Below are positions 4,881 through 8,372 of a stretch of DNA of 8,372 nucleotides, one piece after another. A program made the translations under genes and the position numbers. The DNA comes from an uncultured Clostridia bacterium (GTDB lineage Bacteria; Bacillota; Clostridia; Lachnospirales; Anaerotignaceae). The notes under the pieces were generated by a model that was not told where the DNA came from, ran no database searches, and worked only from the letters and a program-made list of their open reading frames with translations. The DNA is taken from NCBI GenBank assembly GCA_937919015.1, contig CALFPN010000015.1, positions 1 through 8,372 on the forward strand, written 5' to 3'. Position 1 is the stretch's first letter. Each line of letters starts with the position of its first letter.

Positions 4881-4912
4881 GCCGACAAACAGACGGAAAG
4901 TCTTTTGTTGGC
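4881..4912 (+). other. Stem-loop directly behind the small gene pair
   Basis: GCCGACAAA can pair with TTTGTTGGC (one G-U pair), with an inner GAC/GTC stem and a GGAAA loop. It begins one base after the stop codon and has no T-run, so it may protect the 3' end of the message rather than terminate it. Function is inferred. Confidence 0.4.
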
Positions 4913-4950
4913 AGAAGGGCGCACGTGAAACGGAGCACCGACTATTCAGC

Positions 4951-4989
4951 AAAAAAAGGCTATCTGAAATTCAGATAGCCGCTTTTTTT
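4951..4989. terminator. Bidirectional rho-independent terminator
   Basis: GGCTATCTGAA (4958-4968) and TTCAGATAGCC (4970-4980) are perfect arms. Seven A precede the stem and seven T follow it (4983-4989), so it works in both directions: it ends the small plus-strand gene pair and, from the other side, the amidohydrolase gene, whose stop codon at 4990-4988 overlaps the end of the T-run. Confidence 0.9.
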
Positions 4990-5728
4990 ATTTTTCAAAA
5001 CCCATCAGTTTTGCACAGTTGTGATAAAATACATTCTTGATCTGTTCTTCTGTCAGCCCGCTAGTCATGACCTTCATGCTTTCCACCGCTGCAGGGTGAA
5101 AAGGCGCATCTGTGCCAAACATAATACGGTCAGCACCTACGGTTTCATAGGCTTCCTTAATTTTGGAAGGCATAGGCATGCCGCTCATTTCCAGATACAG
5201 ATTGGGATACCGTCTGGCCATTTTCAGAGACGCATCGATATAAACCCCATGGCCATGGCCCATATGAATCATAACCACCTTTACATCGGGATGTCTTTCC
5301 GCCAGAAGAGCAATGCTCCAGGGCAGAGAATAGGGAGGATGTCCGCAGTGGATGAAAACAGGGATATCCAGTTCCTTTGCTGCCTCCATAATAGGGTCCA
5401 TCACTTCCGCATCTGCCACATAGGCATGGCGAAGGGGATTCGCCTTGATGCCCTTGAAGCCCTTATTCTGTACATAATCATAGACCCTATCCACGGTCTT
5501 CTGCCCTTCCAGAGGGTTCACATATACCAGCCCCACCAGACGATCCGGATATTTTTCCACTGCCGCCAGACAGTCTTCATTTGGCTCCGCACAGAGCAGG
5601 GTCTTTTCAATATTGTATTCGTCCATCTGAGCAATCAGCTCTTCCGCAGTAATTGCAACGCCTGCCCAGCCACCAAAATTTCCGATATGGGCATGGGCAT
5701 CCATTTTTTTGAATTCCTTACCATCCAT
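4988..5728 (-). CDS. Amidohydrolase-2 family metal-dependent hydrolase (246 aa)
   Basis: This is a TIM-barrel metal-dependent hydrolase of the amidohydrolase-related (PF04909-like) type. Likely metal and catalytic residues are visible: His12 and His14 (DAHAHIG), His127 (FIHCGH), His155 (MIHMGHGHG) and Asp207 (GTDAPF). The lysine of GIKANP (95) is conserved in this group but is not proof of a carbamylated ligand. The family includes decarboxylases and hydrolases acting on small carboxylic or cyclic substrates; the substrate here is unknown. At 246 residues it is on the short side but has both ends of the barrel motif set. The ATG at 5728 is chosen because GGAG lies nine bases upstream, inside the end of the ECF gene; the gap to that gene is three bases, so the two are co-transcribed and probably translationally coupled. 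This suggests that it processes the compound imported by that transporter (inference). Confidence 0.85.
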   Translation of the reverse strand: MDGKEFKKMDAHAHIGNFGGWAGVAITAEELIAQMDEYNIEKTLLCAEPNEDCLAAVEKYPDRLVGLVYVNPLEGQKTVDRVYDYVQNKGFKGIKANPLRHAYVADAEVMDPIMEAAKELDIPVFIHCGHPPYSLPWSIALLAERHPDVKVVMIHMGHGHGVYIDASLKMARRYPNLYLEMSGMPMPSKIKEAYETVGADRIMFGTDAPFHPAAVESMKVMTSGLTEEQIKNVFYHNCAKLMGFEK

Positions 5729-5731
5729 TTC

Positions 5732-6244
5732 TTACATCTCCTTTAATTTCTGCAGGATACCTGCCTTTTGAAACAATGTTACCAGAACTGCCCCCAGAAC
5801 AATCCCTGTGATGGTCTGAGAGGTTAAGCCGGGCACGCTGCCGATGGCATACGCCCAGTCAAACAGGAAAACTTTTATTGCCGTATACAGAACGATCTGT
5901 ACAATGCCGCCTACAATAGAACCAATCAGCCAGTTTCCTTTTACATTCGGCATGATTTTATCAATAAACAGACCCATGATCGTTGCCATGATGTATTTGA
6001 TAAAAAAGGTCGGAAATACCCAATGCATATAGCCCCCCAGAAGGTCGGACAATGCCGCACCGATCCCCCCTGCCAGTGCACCTTTTCTGGTGCCCAAAAT
6101 CAATACCCCCAGAAAAATCATGCAATCCCCCATGTGAGAGTAGCCATGCAAAGAAGGAATTTTAACGGCATAAATACCAATAAAGGTAAGTGCCGCCATC
6201 ATGCCCGTTTTTGTCAGGTCTTTGATAGAATATGTACTGTTCAT
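5732..6244 (-). CDS. ECF transporter S component, substrate unknown (170 aa)
   Basis: This is a small, very hydrophobic membrane protein with about six membrane segments (roughly residues 12-28, 40-52, 54-71, 78-94, 105-127, 142-160). The typical S-component features are the short N-terminal amphipathic start, the alanine/glycine-rich TRKGALAGGIGAALSDLLGG (52-71), and the following FPTFFIKYIMATIMGLFID (78-96). The family binds a vitamin or precursor in the membrane and works with an energising module (EcfT plus two ATPases), which is not encoded in this window and is probably shared. Substrate cannot be told from sequence. GGAGAGG about ten bases upstream supports the ATG at 6244. It is the first gene of an operon with the amidohydrolase. 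A promoter with an extended -10 lies at 6345-6350 and ATTGTA-type half-sites cluster around it, so the operon is likely regulated. Confidence 0.85.
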   Translation of the reverse strand: MNSTYSIKDLTKTGMMAALTFIGIYAVKIPSLHGYSHMGDCMIFLGVLILGTRKGALAGGIGAALSDLLGGYMHWVFPTFFIKYIMATIMGLFIDKIMPNVKGNWLIGSIVGGIVQIVLYTAIKVFLFDWAYAIGSVPGLTSQTITGIVLGAVLVTLFQKAGILQKLKEM

Positions 6245-6344
6245 TTCTTTTTTACCTCTCCTTTAAATTGCCCGCACACCGGATCTGGAAAGCATCTTCA
6301 CCAAAACCCACAAGCAGGCACCTCTTCTTGTTACTTCGGCTTTT

Positions 6345-6352
6345 ATTGTAGC
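6345..6352 (-). promoter_or_regulatory. Promoter (-10 region) of the ECF S-component operon
   Basis: On the minus strand TACAAT (6350-6345) is preceded by TGC, giving an extended -10. No good -35 box is seen 16-18 bases upstream, as is tolerated for extended -10 promoters. The start near 6338 gives a leader of about 94 bases. The box lies inside the dyad ATTGT/ACAAT (6345-6360). Confidence 0.5.
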
Positions 6353-6417
6353 ATGACAATATTCGCCAGAACACCCTTCTCCTGCCATTGTTACAGATTG
6401 TACGGGTTCATTTTTTA

Positions 6418-6437
6418 AAATTGTACGCATACAATTT
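6418..6437. promoter_or_regulatory. 20-nt operator-like palindrome upstream of the ECF operon
   Basis: AAATTGTA and TACAATTT form perfect 8-bp arms around CGCA. The ATTGTA half-site recurs at 6345, 6387 (as ATTGTT) and 6397, and inverted at 6356, between clpB and the ECF gene. It looks like a binding site for a dimeric repressor or activator; the regulator is not known. Confidence 0.5.
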
Positions 6438-6443
6438 CCAAGT

Positions 6444-6472
6444 AAAAGAAAACCCCCTGTTTTTACAGGGGG
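6444..6472 (-). terminator. Rho-independent terminator of clpB
   Basis: CCCCCTGT (6453-6460) and ACAGGGGG (6465-6472) form a perfect GC-rich stem with a TTTT loop. On the minus strand it is followed by TTTTCTTTT. It lies eight bases behind the clpB stop codon. Confidence 0.9.
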
Positions 6473-6480
6473 TCAAATTC

Positions 6481-8372
6481 TTAGAGAACAACGAAATTTT
6501 CGTTTTCATCCACATCTACAGTCAGCACTGCGCCGGGCTCTACCTGATCGGCAATAATCTTTCTTGCCAATAATGTTTCCACATGACGCTGTACCAGTCG
6601 TTTCAAAGGTCTTGCGCCGAAAGCGGGATCATAACCTGTTTCAATGATATGGTTTTTTGCCCGTTCTGTCAGTTCGCATTTCAGCTGCTTATCCGCCAGT
6701 CTGCCGTTCAAATCTTTCAGAATCAGATCAATGATATGGGTGATGTTATCCTTCGTCAGGGGTTTGTAGAAGACGATTTCATCCAGTCTGTTCAGGAATT
6801 CGGGACGGAAGGACTGTTTCAACATCCCTTCCACTGCCATTCTGGCACTATCGGTGATCTCGCCTGTTTCATCAATGCCCTCCAAGAGATAAGAAGAACC
6901 CAGATTGGAGGTCAGGATGATGACAGTATTTTTGAAATCCACCGTTCTGCCCTGAGAATCGGTGATACGTCCGTCATCCAACACCTGCAGAAGAATATTG
7001 AAGACATCGGGATGGGCTTTTTCCACTTCATCGAAGAGGATAACGGAATAAGGTTTTCTTCTGACTGCTTCTGTCAGCTGGCCGCCTTCTTCGTAGCCTA
7101 CATATCCGGGAGGCGCACCGATCAGACGGGACACACTGAATTTTTCCATATATTCCGTCATATCAATACGAACCATGTTCTTTTCATCATCAAACAGACA
7201 TTCCGCCAGTGTTTTCGCCAGCTCCGTTTTCCCCACACCAGTAGGGCCAAGGAACAGGAAGGAACCGATGGGTCTGTTGGGACTCTGGATGCCGGCACGG
7301 CTGCGCAGGATGGCTTCGGAAACCTTTGTGACCGCTTCTTCCTGACCCACCACCCTTTCATGGAGGATATCTTCCATGTGCAGCAGCTTGTCTCTTTCCC
7401 CTTCCATCAGCTTGGATACAGGGATCCCCGTCCAGCGTTCGATGATACGGGCGATTTCTTCTTCTGTTACCTTATCTCGCAGCAGAACATTTTTGCCGCT
7501 GTTTTCTTCTGCAAAGCGTTCCTTTTCTTCCAGTTCCTTCTGCAACTGAGGCAGTTTGCCGTATTTCAGTTCTGCCGCCTTGTTCAGGTCATATTTTCGT
7601 TCCGCTGCTTCAATTTCCGCGTTGACCTCCTCGATTTCTTCACGCAGCTTCTGCACGATGCCGATGGCATCCTTTTCATTCTGCCATTTTGCCTGCAGTG
7701 CCGCAAATTCATCCCGCATTTCTGCCAGTTCCTTCTGGATTTCCTGCAGATGTTCCTTAGACAGTTTATCATCTTCTTTTTTCAGAGCTGCTTCTTCAAT
7801 CTCATGCTGGATGATTTTTCTCTGGATGATATCCAGTTCCATGGGCATGGAATCCATTTCTGTTCGGATCATGGCACAGGCTTCATCCACCAAGTCGATG
7901 GCCTTATCGGGCAGGAAACGGTCGGAAATATATCTGTTGGACAGGGTTGCCGCTGCAATGATGGCCTGATCCTGAATTTTTACGCCGTGGTAAACTTCAT
8001 ATCTTTCCTTCAGACCACGGAGGATGGCAATGGTATCCTCCACCGTAGGTTCGCTGACCAGAACAGGCTGGAAACGACGTTCCAGTGCGGGGTCTTTTTC
8101 CACATACTGTCTGTATTCATTCAGGGTTGTGGCACCGATACAATGCAGTTCGCCCCTTGCCAGCATTGGTTTCAGCAGGTTGCCTGCATCCATAGAACCT
8201 TCGGTTTTACCTGCACCGACAATGGTGTGCAGCTCGTCGATGAAGAGAATGATGCGGCCTTCGCTCTTCTTGATTTCCGCAAGAACGGCTTTCAGGCGCT
8301 CCTCGAATTCACCTCTGTATTTCGCACCTGCAACCAGCGCACCCATATCCAAAGAGAAGATGGTTTTATCCT
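6481..8372 (-). CDS. clpB: ClpB disaggregase, C-terminal part; gene runs off the right edge
   Basis: This is an AAA+ Hsp100 disaggregase that works with DnaK to rescue aggregated proteins in the cytoplasm. About 629 residues are visible of a usual 860; the N-domain and the first Walker A are beyond the window. In order (residue 1 being the first complete codon at the edge): the rest of NBD1 with AGAKYRGEFEERLK, Walker B IILFIDE (about 40-46) and GATTLNEYR; the long coiled-coil middle domain (about 175-290), which marks ClpB rather than ClpA; NBD2 with Walker A GPTGVGKTE (about 375-383), the pore loop GYVGYEEGG, Walker B VILFDEVEKAHPDV and LTSNLGS; and the C-terminal sensor-2 GARPLKRLVQR. No frameshift or lost key residue is seen in the visible part. 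It ends with its own terminator, so the ECF operon behind it is separate. Its promoter region and any heat-shock operator lie outside the window. Confidence 0.97.
   Translation of the reverse strand, partial: DKTIFSLDMGALVAGAKYRGEFEERLKAVLAEIKKSEGRIILFIDELHTIVGAGKTEGSMDAGNLLKPMLARGELHCIGATTLNEYRQYVEKDPALERRFQPVLVSEPTVEDTIAILRGLKERYEVYHGVKIQDQAIIAAATLSNRYISDRFLPDKAIDLVDEACAMIRTEMDSMPMELDIIQRKIIQHEIEEAALKKEDDKLSKEHLQEIQKELAEMRDEFAALQAKWQNEKDAIGIVQKLREEIEEVNAEIEAAERKYDLNKAAELKYGKLPQLQKELEEKERFAEENSGKNVLLRDKVTEEEIARIIERWTGIPVSKLMEGERDKLLHMEDILHERVVGQEEAVTKVSEAILRSRAGIQSPNRPIGSFLFLGPTGVGKTELAKTLAECLFDDEKNMVRIDMTEYMEKFSVSRLIGAPPGYVGYEEGGQLTEAVRRKPYSVILFDEVEKAHPDVFNILLQVLDDGRITDSQGRTVDFKNTVIILTSNLGSSYLLEGIDETGEITDSARMAVEGMLKQSFRPEFLNRLDEIVFYKPLTKDNITHIIDLILKDLNGRLADKQLKCELTERAKNHIIETGYDPAFGARPLKRLVQRHVETLLARKIIADQVEPGAVLTVDVDENENFVVL

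Noticed and set aside
5021..5746. Plus-strand open frame of 241 codons opposite the amidohydrolase gene
   Set aside because: It is an antisense shadow; the opposite strand carries the complete metal-binding motif set and a coupled start.
7556..7969. Serine-rich plus-strand open frame opposite clpB
   Set aside because: It is the reversed Glu/Lys/Ala-rich coiled-coil segment of ClpB, a common artefact.
1..8372. CRISPR array or tRNA/rRNA gene
   Set aside because: No regularly spaced repeat array and no tRNA- or rRNA-like sequence was found, also not at the presumed integration border.

Overview
The window looks like chromosome of a low-to-mid GC Gram-positive anaerobe (Bacillota, class Clostridia, perhaps a Lachnospiraceae-type gut species). 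The basis is strong GGAGG-type ribosome binding sites, TTGAat/TATAAT-type promoters with 17-18 base spacers, an ECF-transporter S component, and the flavour of the ClpB, YebC and YigZ proteins. This is inference from the sequence alone; species cannot be named.

Right part (about 2932-8372) is ordinary chromosome. From right to left on the minus strand it holds the 3' three quarters of clpB with its terminator, an ECF S-component gene and a TIM-barrel amidohydrolase gene that form a two-gene operon, and a bidirectional terminator. Two tandem small paralogous genes sit on the plus strand between about 4522 and 4879. Then come yigZ (IMPACT family) and yebC, again on the minus strand, each with its own recognisable promoter.

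Left part (about 1-2930) is accessory. It starts right behind the yebC stop codon with a tyrosine recombinase gene, then a PemK/MazF-type toxin gene with an N-terminal extension and no visible antitoxin gene, then a 70-residue Cro/CI-type regulator with its own promoter and terminator, then a strong leftward promoter flanked by repeated ATTAGAAA motifs. That promoter drives transcription into about 510 bases with no convincing gene, only short open frames that run to the window edge. All of this reads leftward. It looks like one end of an integrative element whose right end lies between the integrase and yebC; the left end is outside the window or was not recognisable.

The least expected structure is in the non-coding parts of the accessory region: a continuous 17-bp RNA hairpin that buries the integrase Shine-Dalgarno, two 14-nt perfect palindromes sharing half-sites behind the toxin gene, and a 21-bp-periodic direct repeat around the leftmost promoter. 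In the chromosomal part, a cluster of ATTGTA-type half-sites in front of the ECF gene is the main regulatory oddity.
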